Source of the DNA: CAZWBR01 sp964404205
GTDB taxonomy: Bacteria; Bacteroidota; Bacteroidia; Bacteroidales; Prolixibacteraceae
Reading direction: 5' to 3'
DNA: 9,277 nt
NCBI GenBank assembly: GCA_964404205.1
Contig: CAYOJD010000114.1
Location: 1-9,277 of the forward strand
Each line of letters starts with the position of its first letter. Position 1 is the first letter of the stretch. The notes beneath the pieces were generated by a model. It was given only the letters and a program-made list of their open reading frames with translations, had not been told where the DNA came from and ran no database searches. A program made the translations under genes and the position numbers. Below are positions 1 to 7,083 of the stretch, in pieces.

Positions 1-1
1 A

Positions 2-628
2 CAGAAAAAATGGAAAGAGATTGGCCCCGTACCTCGTAAGCAGTCAGAAATTATCTGGAAACGTTTCCGTACGGCTTGTGACGAATTCTTCAATCGAAAA
101 ACGAACCATTTCTCAGGCGTCACCGGGAATCAGGACGAGAACTACAAGGTTAAGAAAGCGCTTGTAGCTGAAATTGAGGCTTTTGTTCCGAGCGAAGATG
201 CCTCATTGGATCTTCTGGCATTGAAAAAATTTCAGGAGCGATGGGCCGAAATTGGATTTGTACCATTCCGGAAGAAAGAAGAATTGCAGAATAAATATCA
301 CGAAGCGATTGATAAACAGTTTGAAAAGCTAAAAATCAATGAGCAGGATTTGGGGCTGATGAAATTCAAGTCGAAAGTTGAGCATTGGGCATCCATGCCG
401 AGAGGCTGGTCAAAAATCAACGCCGAACGCGACCGTTATGCACAGAAAATTAAACAAATAGAAACTGATATCAACACATTGGCCAACAATGTAGGCTTTC
501 TGGGCAGTTCGGAAGGTGCTCAATCGTTGGTACAAAATGTCAATGCTCAAATCGACAGATTGAGATCGCAGATTGAATATCTGAAATCGAAGATAAAGGT
601 TATTGACAATCAGGACGAAATAAACTAA
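2..628 (+). CDS. DUF349 domain-containing protein, C-terminal part (5' end outside window)
   Basis: The frame is open from the window edge and gives 208 residues before TAA at 626-628; the true start lies upstream. Two DUF349-type repeats are visible. The first is at residues 1-33, with the W-K-E-I-G-P-V-P-R motif followed by IW-RF--ACD-FF. The second is at about 69-112, with the parallel W-A-E-I-G-F-V-P-F motif. The tail, about 139-205, is rich in charged and heptad-like residues and is probably a coiled coil. DUF349 proteins are soluble and built from tandem helical repeats of about 70 residues; no biochemical role is firmly established in Bacteroidota, so none is assigned. A TTG at 206 could be read as a start, but the clear DUF349 repeat upstream in the same frame shows it is internal. 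A strong terminator follows, so the gene is probably the last of its transcript and separate from pyrG. Confidence 0.88.
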   Translation, partial: QKKWKEIGPVPRKQSEIIWKRFRTACDEFFNRKTNHFSGVTGNQDENYKVKKALVAEIEAFVPSEDASLDLLALKKFQERWAEIGFVPFRKKEELQNKYHEAIDKQFEKLKINEQDLGLMKFKSKVEHWASMPRGWSKINAERDRYAQKIKQIETDINTLANNVGFLGSSEGAQSLVQNVNAQIDRLRSQIEYLKSKIKVIDNQDEIN

Positions 629-644
629 AAAGGTAAATATCGTC

Positions 645-678
645 AAAACCCGCTCCCTTTCAAAAGGAACGGGTTTTT
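645..678 (+). terminator. Rho-independent terminator after the DUF349 gene
   Basis: An AAACCCG arm at 646-652 pairs with CGGGTTT at 670-676. The stem continues inward through CTCC/GGAA-type pairs with one mismatch, has a short A-rich loop, and ends in a T-run (TTTTTGATTTT). It begins 17 nt after the stop codon, the usual place for an intrinsic terminator. Confidence 0.85.
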
Positions 679-696
679 GATTTTATAACGGCGGCA

Positions 697-733
697 AACG
701 TAACTCATGTCAATTAGCTTTTACGTTACTCAT
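697..733. repeat. Small repeat cluster upstream of pyrG (possible operator)
   Basis: Two overlapping patterns are visible. The inverted arms AACGTAA (697-703) and TTACGTT (721-727) are perfect, with a 17-nt loop. The near-identical direct copies ACGTAACTCAT (698-708) and ACGTTACTCAT (723-733) differ at one base and start 25 bp apart. ATGTCAA also occurs twice (707-713 and 758-764) with a relative, ATGTAAA, at 747-753. All of this lies between the DUF349 terminator and the pyrG promoter. A regulator-binding role is inference; chance in AT-rich intergenic DNA is possible. Confidence 0.4.
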
Positions 734-775
734 TGCCATATTGATCATGTAAAATTGATGTCAAATTCGGCCATC

Positions 776-809
776 TTTTTACAGGAACCAATTTTTATTA
801 GTTATTTTG
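776..809 (+). promoter_or_regulatory. Probable pyrG-yidC promoter (Bacteroidota -33/-7 type)
   Basis: TTATTTTG at 802-809 matches the -7 consensus TAnnTTTG at five of six fixed positions. A T-run at 776-780 sits about 21 nt upstream, where the -33 TTTG element is expected. The end of the -7 box is 32 nt before the GTG start, implying a leader of roughly 25 nt. The -33 part is weak. Confidence 0.45.
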
Positions 810-841
810 CATACTCGGAAAACGCACTTAAAAATTGAACA

Positions 842-2449
842 GTGGGCACAACGAAGTATATTTTTGTAACCGGAGGCGTAGCCTCCTCGCTAGGAAAAGG
901 AATCATTGCATCTTCGCTTGCAAAGCTCTTGCAGGCAAGAGGTTATAATGTTACCATTCAGAAACTCGATCCTTATCTCAATGTCGACCCCGGAACACTG
1001 AACCCTTACGAACATGGTGAATGCTATGTAACTGAAGATGGGGCGGAGACCGACCTCGATCTTGGGCATTACGAACGTTTTTTGAACTCACCCACATCGC
1101 AGGCCAATAATGTAACGACCGGACGCATATACCAATCAGTTATCAACAAAGAGCGCCGTGGCGATTATCTGGGGAAAACGGTACAGATTATCCCACATGT
1201 AACCGACGAGATCAAAAGGTACATCAAATACCTTGGCTCAAAGAAGAAATTCGACGTTGTAATTTCCGAAATCGGAGGGACAGTTGGCGATATCGAATCG
1301 CTACCCTACATCGAGTCAGTCCGCCAGCTTAAATGGGAACTTGGCCCCGACGCGCTTTTCATCCATCTTACGCTTGTGCCTTATCTTTCAGCTTCGGGTG
1401 AGTTGAAAACCAAGCCCACTCAGCACTCGGTAAAAGCGCTGCTCGAAAATGGAGTTCAACCCGATGTGCTGGTACTGCGCACCGAACATGAACTTACACC
1501 TGAATTGCGCGGTAAAGTAGCCCTATTTTGTAACGTGAATAAGGATGCAGTAATACAATCGATCGACGTTCCAACCATCTATGAAGTTCCGATTAAGATG
1601 AAAGAGGAAAAACTCGATGAGATTGTGTTAAAGAAACTTGGATTGCCGTTGAACGAAGCTCCGGAATTAAAAGAATGGAACGAATTCCTCTATCGCTATA
1701 AAAATCCCAAACGGGAAATAAAGGTTGCCCTTGTTGGTAAATATGTCGAGCTGCACGACGCGTATAAATCAATTTCCGAGGCTCTTATTCATGCCGGGGC
1801 GTCGAATGAATGTCGTGTAAAAATTGAATGGCTCCATTCTGAAAGAATCAACAGCGAGAATGTTGAAAAAAAATTAAAAGGTTGTTCCGGAATATTGATT
1901 GCACCCGGCTTCGGTTTACGGGGAATTGAAGGAAAAATTGTAGCGGCAAAATACGCACGCGAAAATAAGATTCCATTCTTCGGCATCTGTTTAGGTATGC
2001 AAATTGCTGTAATTGAATTTGCCCGTAATATATTAAACCTCTGCGGAGCCGATTCGACAGAGATGAACCCATCGACCAAACACCCAGTTATTGACTTGAT
2101 GGAAGAACAGAAAGAGATTACCGATAAGGGTGGTACCATGCGTTTAGGCGCTTATGCCTGTCACCTGAAAAAGGATTCGAATGCTTACGAAGCTTACGGT
2201 AAAAGCAAAATCTCTGAACGTCACCGTCACCGGTACGAATTCAATGACAGCTATTTGAAAGATTTTGAAAAAGCTGGCTTGATACCAGTTGGCACAAATC
2301 CCGATACCAATCTGGTTGAGATAGTTGAAATTCCAGACCACCCATGGTTTGTGGGCGTACAGTTCCACCCCGAATACAGTAGTACGGTCATGCGGCCACA
2401 TCCGCTTTTTGTAGCATTTGTAAAAGCATCACTAAAACATTCATTATAA
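842..2449 (+). CDS. pyrG: CTP synthase (glutamine-hydrolysing)
   Basis: Makes CTP from UTP, ATP and glutamine, the last step of de novo pyrimidine nucleotide synthesis, in the cytoplasm (EC 6.3.4.2). It has 535 residues, normal for the family (E. coli about 545). The N-terminal synthetase domain (about 1-265) carries the P-loop GGVASSLGKG at 11-20, probable Mg2+ ligands D71 and E143, and the KTKPTQHSVK nucleotide-binding segment near 189-198. The C-terminal class I glutamine amidotransferase domain (about 290-535) has the oxyanion-loop region PGFGLRG near 355-361, nucleophile C383 in GICLGMQ, and H509/E511 in QFHPEYSS. All key residues are present. The start is GTG: an in-frame TGA lies at 836-838, one codon upstream, so no earlier start is possible, and starting later would cut the P-loop strand. 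yidC follows after 19 nt, a pairing I know from other Bacteroidota genomes. Confidence 0.98.
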   Translation: MGTTKYIFVTGGVASSLGKGIIASSLAKLLQARGYNVTIQKLDPYLNVDPGTLNPYEHGECYVTEDGAETDLDLGHYERFLNSPTSQANNVTTGRIYQSVINKERRGDYLGKTVQIIPHVTDEIKRYIKYLGSKKKFDVVISEIGGTVGDIESLPYIESVRQLKWELGPDALFIHLTLVPYLSASGELKTKPTQHSVKALLENGVQPDVLVLRTEHELTPELRGKVALFCNVNKDAVIQSIDVPTIYEVPIKMKEEKLDEIVLKKLGLPLNEAPELKEWNEFLYRYKNPKREIKVALVGKYVELHDAYKSISEALIHAGASNECRVKIEWLHSERINSENVEKKLKGCSGILIAPGFGLRGIEGKIVAAKYARENKIPFFGICLGMQIAVIEFARNILNLCGADSTEMNPSTKHPVIDLMEEQKEITDKGGTMRLGAYACHLKKDSNAYEAYGKSKISERHRHRYEFNDSYLKDFEKAGLIPVGTNPDTNLVEIVEIPDHPWFVGVQFHPEYSSTVMRPHPLFVAFVKASLKHSL

Positions 2450-2468
2450 TTTTCGCCGAACAAAGAAT

Positions 2469-4379
2469 ATGGATAGAAATACGATTACAGGCTTAGTCCT
2501 GATATTTTTGATTTTGATTACCTTCAGTTATTTCAACAAGCCATCTCAAAAAGAGATTGACGCGATGAAACAACGTCGCGATTCGATAGCAAGGGTCGAA
2601 GCAGACCGCGCTGCCGAAGCCGCTAAGCTGGCTGTTGAGACGAAAGAAAATATTGTTCTCCCAACAGATACTACAATCGGAAGCGTTGAAAATCAACTTC
2701 GAAGCATGTATGGTGCTTTTGGGGTAGCCGCTCAAGGTGAAGAAAAATTTGTAACCATCGAAAATAACCTGATGAAGGTTACTCTATCGACGAAAGGTGG
2801 GAAGATTTACGCTGTAGAACTCAAAGGCTACAAACGCTATAACGGTGAACCGCTTGTCCTTTTTGAGGGCGATTCCAACCAATTTGGTCTCAACTTCTTT
2901 TCGCAAAACAAAAGCATCAAAACCGATAATTTCTATTTCCAACCATCGGTGAATGAAAATATTAGTATAATCGGCCCTGAAATTCCTACCGGAAAGGAAG
3001 GACGCGAAAACTACAACGAAAATCATCAGGGTGAGACCAAATCGCTGGCCATGAAATTAGATGCAGGCGACGATGTTTCAATTGAATATGTCTACACCTT
3101 GAAGCACAATTCGTATATGGTGGGTTTTGAAATTCAAACCAACAACCTGAAGAAAGTGGCCGGCAGCAATACCGATTATGTCAATTTTGCGTGGGCTATT
3201 GAAATGCCGCGTCAGGAGAAGATGTCAAAGTTTGGAGAAAACCGCTATACAACAATATATTACAAATTCAACGAAGACGAAGTTGATAATATAAACCCTG
3301 AGAAATCGGAATCTAAAACACTCAGCACCCGTGTGAAATGGATCAGCTTTAAACAGCAATTCTTTTCCTCTATCTTTATTGCTGAAAGCTCATTCCTGAA
3401 TGGACAAGTATCGACACAAAATCGTGAAAACGATCCCAAATATGTAGCCAATGTAACGGCCGATGTTACCATTCCTGTCGATGCGCAGACAACTTCATCG
3501 TTCCCGGCCAGGTTCTATTTTGGTCCAAACCAATACAATACGCTTAGACAGTATCATCTGGATTTTGACGAAGAGCTGGCTTTGGGATGGACAATTATCG
3601 GTTGGGTAAACAAATATATTGTCATTCCGGCCTTCGATTTTCTGCGTCGTTACATCGGTAACTTTGGATTGATTATCCTGTTGCTTACCATCTATATTAA
3701 GATTATTATCGTCCCCTTCACCTACAAATCGTATATCTCGCAGGCAAAGATGAAGTTGCTGAAGCCTGAGATTGACGAGATTCAGAAAAAATATCCGGAG
3801 GACAAAAAGATGGAAGCCCAGCAGGCTGTAATGGGTCTTTATCGCAAAGCCGGTGTAAATCCGCTTGGCGGATGTTTGCCATTGCTGTTCCAGATGCCAA
3901 TTTTGATTTCGATGTTCTACTTCTTCCCTATCTCTATCGAACTAAGACAGGAAAGTTTTCTGTGGGCCAGCGACTTATCGACTTACGACTCCATTTTCAC
4001 GCTGCCATTTACCATACCTTTTTATGGCAACCACGTCAGTCTGTTCTGTTTGTTGATGACTGTAGCCAACATCCTCTATGTCAAATACAACAACGAGATG
4101 AATACTGCCGGCTCACAGCAAATGCCGGGAATGAAAACAGTGATGTATATGATGCCGGTAATGTTCCTGTTTATTTTCAACAGTTATGCAGCCGGCTTGA
4201 GCTTGTATTATTTCCTTTCGTTGATTCTGTCGTTTGTGCAGATGTATATTTTCAAAATATCTATCGACGAGAAAGCAATTCACGAAAAGTTGAAAGCCAA
4301 GCAAAAAATGCCGGTAAAGAAATCTAAGTTTCAGGAACGTCTGGAAGAGATGGCCAAGCAGCAAAAAAACCGTAAGTAA
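2469..4379 (+). CDS. yidC: Membrane protein insertase YidC
   Basis: Inserts and folds inner-membrane proteins, alone or with the Sec translocon. It has 636 residues, the usual size for Bacteroidota. The N-terminal TM helix at about 6-22 is followed by a charged linker and a large periplasmic P1 domain (about 70-360). The conserved insertase core spans about 370-597: TM2 near 396-416, a charged cytoplasmic hairpin (about 419-465, KMKLLKPEIDEIQKKYP), TM3 near 467-488 containing the GGCLPLLFQMPI signature, TM4 near 522-540, and TM5 and TM6 near 556-574 and 576-596. The tail (604-636) is very lysine-rich, as expected for ribosome contact. The position matching the groove arginine of E. coli YidC (R366) is lysine here, K411 in LTIYIKIIIVP, which I believe is common in this phylum. 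ATG at 2469 puts TM1 at the extreme N-terminus. It shares the pyrG transcript and is followed by a terminator. Confidence 0.97.
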   Translation: MDRNTITGLVLIFLILITFSYFNKPSQKEIDAMKQRRDSIARVEADRAAEAAKLAVETKENIVLPTDTTIGSVENQLRSMYGAFGVAAQGEEKFVTIENNLMKVTLSTKGGKIYAVELKGYKRYNGEPLVLFEGDSNQFGLNFFSQNKSIKTDNFYFQPSVNENISIIGPEIPTGKEGRENYNENHQGETKSLAMKLDAGDDVSIEYVYTLKHNSYMVGFEIQTNNLKKVAGSNTDYVNFAWAIEMPRQEKMSKFGENRYTTIYYKFNEDEVDNINPEKSESKTLSTRVKWISFKQQFFSSIFIAESSFLNGQVSTQNRENDPKYVANVTADVTIPVDAQTTSSFPARFYFGPNQYNTLRQYHLDFDEELALGWTIIGWVNKYIVIPAFDFLRRYIGNFGLIILLLTIYIKIIIVPFTYKSYISQAKMKLLKPEIDEIQKKYPEDKKMEAQQAVMGLYRKAGVNPLGGCLPLLFQMPILISMFYFFPISIELRQESFLWASDLSTYDSIFTLPFTIPFYGNHVSLFCLLMTVANILYVKYNNEMNTAGSQQMPGMKTVMYMMPVMFLFIFNSYAAGLSLYYFLSLILSFVQMYIFKISIDEKAIHEKLKAKQKMPVKKSKFQERLEEMAKQQKNRK

Positions 4380-4404
4380 ACATTGACATTCACATCAAAA
4401 TAAG

Positions 4405-4434
4405 AACCCCGGAAGTAAAAACTTTCGGGGTTTT
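4405..4434. terminator. Terminator shared by convergent yidC and the SDR gene
   Basis: A 12-bp stem, AACCCCGGAAGT (4405-4416) against ACTTTCGGGGTT (4421-4432) with one G-T wobble and an AAAA loop, is followed on the plus strand by TTTT. It lies 25 nt past the yidC stop. On the minus strand it lies 23 nt past the SDR stop and is followed by CTTATTTTG, a weaker U-tract, so it may work in both directions but best for yidC. Confidence 0.85.
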
Positions 4435-4457
4435 AAATTTTCATTTGAAAAAGTCTG

Positions 4458-5237
4458 CTACTCAAGAAGCCAACCTCCGTCGACAACCATATTGTGCCCG
4501 GTTGTAGCCCTGCTCGATTTGGAAAGAAGAAACAGAACATGATTGGCAATATCTTCAGGTTGTATGGTTATTCTCAGCGACTGGTTAGAAAAAAGGGTCG
4601 AAAAATATTTTTCATCTCTTTCTTTATTGGCGGTTTCAAAATATTCGCTTTTCTGCCTTTCCGTAAAAATCCAGCCTGGAGAAATGCAGTTTATTCGAAT
4701 ATCCTCTTTACCTAATTCTCGCGCAAGACCTGTTGTCAACCCAATAATTCCGGCTTTTGTTGCCGAATAGATGCTTCTTCCGGGAACACCTAACCGATAA
4801 TTGATCGACGAAATATTAACAATACTCCGGCCACTCCCCTGCCGGAGCAACTGTAGCCCCGAACGGATGCAAAGATAATAGCCTCGCAGATTGAGATTGA
4901 CAATATCGTTCCAACTATTGTGATCTCCCATTTCAATTGGGATTACCGGGTCAATTCCGGCGACATTAACCAAGTAATCAATACGGCTCGCTTGCTGTGC
5001 AATACGGGAAAAGGAAGTTTCGATCTCCCCGGCCATACTAAGGTTACATTGAATGTGTTGGTAATTTGAATTTTCGATGGTTGCTTCATTCCGGTCCAAA
5101 CCAAAAACGGTTGCCTTTTGCTGTAAAAGAGCAAGTACAACAGCCTTTCCAATCCCCTGGGAAGCACCTGTAACAACAGCCGTTTTGCCCTCAATATCAT
5201 CAAGAAACATCATAAAATCATTTTTAATACGGTTCAT
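4458..5237 (-). CDS. SDR family NAD(P)-dependent oxidoreductase
   Basis: A classical short-chain dehydrogenase/reductase of 259 residues, a soluble Rossmann-fold enzyme. Visible motifs are the cofactor loop TGASQGIG (23-30), NVAG (91-94, a variant of NNAG), structural N114/N116, the catalytic triad S144, Y157 and K161 (Y-SAT-K), and PGW at 187-189. D48 at the end of the second strand (FGLDRN) points to NAD(H) rather than NADP(H), by family rule. The substrate cannot be told from the sequence; FabG-like, sugar or alcohol dehydrogenases all share this pattern. It is the last gene of a minus-strand operon, 20 nt after the SirB1-like gene, and that gap is filled by a perfect hairpin. ATG at 5237 is one base after the hairpin. 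In-frame ATGs at 5213 and 5210 (residues 9 and 10) would give a more typical SDR N-terminus, so the start is uncertain. Confidence 0.92.
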   Translation of the reverse strand: MNRIKNDFMMFLDDIEGKTAVVTGASQGIGKAVVLALLQQKATVFGLDRNEATIENSNYQHIQCNLSMAGEIETSFSRIAQQASRIDYLVNVAGIDPVIPIEMGDHNSWNDIVNLNLRGYYLCIRSGLQLLRQGSGRSIVNISSINYRLGVPGRSIYSATKAGIIGLTTGLARELGKEDIRINCISPGWIFTERQKSEYFETANKERDEKYFSTLFSNQSLRITIQPEDIANHVLFLLSKSSRATTGHNMVVDGGWLLE

Positions 5238-5238
5238 T

Positions 5239-5258
5239 AGATTCAGTTTGCTGAATCT
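5239..5258 (-). other. Perfect intergenic hairpin between the SirB1-like stop and the SDR start
   Basis: On the minus strand, AGATTCAG (5258-5251) pairs perfectly with CTGAATCT (5246-5239) around the loop CAAA. The first stem base is the last base of the upstream TAA stop codon, and only one A separates the stem from the SDR ATG. No U-tract follows, so it is not a standard terminator. It may occlude the SDR start, mark an RNA processing site, or favour the downstream ATGs at 5213 or 5210. The role is inference. Confidence 0.6.
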
Positions 5259-6145
5259 TACTTGTATGTTTGGAGCAATAAGATAATCTTCTCTGCAGCA
5301 TTAAATTGAGAGAAATGACCAATTGAAATGTAGATCTCTTTAAAGTTTATCGCTAATCTTTTCACCAAATCCAATTCCGTTTCGGTAGAACACATATCTT
5401 TAAAATTTTGCTTCATCTCCTTCTTAAAACTGTATTCAAGCTCCTTATATCCAATTATTGCCCCTTTGTGTTCCGGATTAATATAAAACAAATAGGGGTC
5501 GGCATCTTTGCCAAAAGCTTCAGAAGCCACTTCAGGGTCGTAATAGGCCAATAACAGATTGTTGCGAAAGGATATCACGTGGATTGGCAAATTCAAATTC
5601 TTGCCAACAAGATAATAAAGCAATAGAAGCGAAAGCCCGTTACCCTGTCGCGAGGCAAGCAACATGCGAATGCAATTACTTTTTAGTTCATCAATCCCTA
5701 ACAATGATTTTGATATTTCAAATCGGTAACGGTCAAAAAGGATATGATTGATTACCGAAGTTTTTTCAAGCGAAGTAAGCGATTCGTTCAATTCAATCCA
5801 TACTTCGTTGACCAACTGATGAAAAAGTTTGTATACTGCATCTTTAGAAATATTGGGAAACTGTAACGAACTCAACAGAATCCAGCCATCGAGCAGGTTC
5901 CGGTTATCGCTCATCAGCCACTTTTCAAATCTTTCGGCAATTGAATTTTGCTCGATATACAAAATTATTGAGCCAAGCCTATCGTGCAAAACCAGTGAAT
6001 CGGCATTTTTCTGTGCCTTCTCGAGAAATGACAAACCATCGTAACCTACCTCCATCAGTTGCCTACTAACGGTTTTGAATACTTCCTCATCACTGTCATC
6101 GAGCAACGAGATTAAAGCCTGTATATTTTTTTCCTTCAGGCTCAT
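5258..6145 (-). CDS. SirB1/transglutaminase-like family protein (putative)
   Basis: A 295-residue protein without a signal peptide or clear membrane helix, probably cytoplasmic. Residues 1-45 (IQALISLLDDSDEEVF, then GLSFLEKA) look like a helical HEAT-type start. The middle segment, about 150-235, resembles the SirB1/Transglut_core2 family: R-Q-G-N-G-L-S-L-L-L-L-Y-Y-L at 165-178 parallels the family's RRLGNPISLSLLYL stretch, followed by LNLPIHVISF and then the equivalent of the family PGHFLL motif. By eye the family histidine is N195 here, and no cysteine sits where a transglutaminase nucleophile would, so I infer a non-catalytic binding or scaffold role. The family assignment rests on motif resemblance, not a search. 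The gene starts 4 nt after the nucleoside phosphorylase stop, so the two are translationally close, and it precedes the SDR gene. ATG at 6145 is the only start that fits this gap. Confidence 0.6.
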   Translation of the reverse strand: MSLKEKNIQALISLLDDSDEEVFKTVSRQLMEVGYDGLSFLEKAQKNADSLVLHDRLGSIILYIEQNSIAERFEKWLMSDNRNLLDGWILLSSLQFPNISKDAVYKLFHQLVNEVWIELNESLTSLEKTSVINHILFDRYRFEISKSLLGIDELKSNCIRMLLASRQGNGLSLLLLYYLVGKNLNLPIHVISFRNNLLLAYYDPEVASEAFGKDADPYLFYINPEHKGAIIGYKELEYSFKKEMKQNFKDMCSTETELDLVKRLAINFKEIYISIGHFSQFNAAEKIILLLQTYK

Positions 6146-6149
6146 CGAA

Positions 6150-7019
6150 TCAAATTTTTTCCAAAATAGTACTGATTAACTGTTTCATTACCGGTTTGTA
6201 GTCTTTCGTGGCAGTTTTATTGACACGATTGGCTATAATAATGCAAACGGTAAGTGCATGGTGTCCAAGCAATTTGCTTAAACCATAAATGGCTGAACAT
6301 TCCATCTCGTAATTGGTTATTTTATACCCGTTGTAACCAAAACCTTCAATTTTATCATTCAGTAACGAATCTACAGTTTTGAGACGCAATTCACGCCCTT
6401 GCGGGGCATAAAATCCGGGTGCAGATATTGTTACACCTTCAATAAAATTATCGTCAACTATCCGGCCAAGCAGCACGTTGTCGCAGCTTACCACATAGGG
6501 CGAGGCCAATAAATGATTCCATCCAACATATTGTTTAAAAGCTTCTTCGAAGGCGAGGTCGCTAATATCATTTCGGCCGCCATAAAAATTAAGCAACCCA
6601 TCGAACCCTATAGCCTTGGCTGATGCCAGAAATGAATCGACCCGTATATTGGCCTGCAGGGCGCCTGAAGTTCCTATCCGAATGATATTCAAACTCGTAT
6701 GCTCTTTTTTTATGGTCCTTGTTTCAAAATCAATATTGACCAGCGCATCCAGTTCGTTCATCACGATATCGATATTATCAGTCCCAATTCCGGTAGATAA
6801 AACAGTGATTTTCTTTTCATTAAAACTTCCGGTTGCCGAAATAAATTCTCGATTACTTGCTTCCGACTCAATTGTATCGAATAGAGATGCAATCATTTCC
6901 ACCCTTCCCGGATCGCCTACTAAAATTACATTGGGGGCCAATTGCCCGGGTTTAATATGAAGATGGAAAACCGATCCGTCGGGATTTATGATTAATTCTG
7001 ATGGTTCAATAACTCTCAT
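6150..7019 (-). CDS. Nucleoside phosphorylase (PNP/UDP phosphorylase family)
   Basis: Phosphorolysis of a nucleoside to free base and ribose-1-phosphate in salvage, in the cytoplasm. From ATG 7019 the protein has 289 residues. Motifs in this numbering are the phosphate-binding GDPGR (35-39), STGIGTDN (75-82), a central RIGTSGA (114-120), and NYEMECSA (236-243), whose M-E pair matches the ribose-binding Met-Glu of the family. The pattern is closest to uridine phosphorylase-like members, but whether the base is uracil or a purine cannot be settled here. The open frame extends back to an ATG at 7076, but a near-perfect promoter lies at 7047-7077, so the extra 19 residues (MRNSYFSILL...) would be upstream of transcription; 7019 is therefore preferred. 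It is the first gene of the operon with the SirB1-like and SDR genes, and divergent from the DUF4293 gene. Confidence 0.9.
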   Translation of the reverse strand: MRVIEPSELIINPDGSVFHLHIKPGQLAPNVILVGDPGRVEMIASLFDTIESEASNREFISATGSFNEKKITVLSTGIGTDNIDIVMNELDALVNIDFETRTIKKEHTSLNIIRIGTSGALQANIRVDSFLASAKAIGFDGLLNFYGGRNDISDLAFEEAFKQYVGWNHLLASPYVVSCDNVLLGRIVDDNFIEGVTISAPGFYAPQGRELRLKTVDSLLNDKIEGFGYNGYKITNYEMECSAIYGLSKLLGHHALTVCIIIANRVNKTATKDYKPVMKQLISTILEKI

Positions 7020-7046
7020 TTTATTGATTTTAAATGTTAAACCAAT

Positions 7047-7077
7047 CAAAAGTATCGAAAAATAACTATTTCTCAAA
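7047..7077 (-). promoter_or_regulatory. Promoter of the nucleoside phosphorylase operon
   Basis: Read on the minus strand, TTTG (7077-7074), a 19-nt spacer and TACTTTTG (7054-7047) match the Bacteroidota primary-sigma consensus TTTG-N19-TAnnTTTG at every fixed position. The box ends 27 nt before the ATG at 7019, leaving a short AT-rich leader. This site decides between the two candidate start codons. Confidence 0.78.
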
Positions 7078-7083
7078 GTTGTA

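Noticed and set aside
206..628. TTG at 206 as the start of a 140-residue protein
   Set aside because: The same frame is open to the window edge and contains a clear DUF349 repeat upstream, so this is an internal codon of a longer gene.
629..841. A tRNA, small RNA or mobile-element scar in the 213-nt gap
   Set aside because: No cloverleaf, no target-site duplication and no second terminator before pyrG; only the terminator, repeat cluster and promoter can be supported.
1789..2139. A 116-codon minus-strand open frame opposite pyrG
   Set aside because: It is antisense to the conserved glutamine amidotransferase domain; the peptide shows no recognisable motif.
3872..4327. A 151-codon open frame on the plus strand inside yidC
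   Set aside because: It lies wholly within the conserved insertase core in another frame, is rich in cysteine and phenylalanine without any domain pattern, and has no promoter or start signal.
5239..5258. The operon hairpin as a terminator separating the SDR gene
   Set aside because: No U-tract follows on the minus strand, and the SDR start codon comes one base later with no room for a separate promoter.
6616..6960. A 114-codon plus-strand open frame opposite the nucleoside phosphorylase
   Set aside because: It overlaps phosphate- and ribose-binding motifs on the other strand and looks like a complement of that gene.
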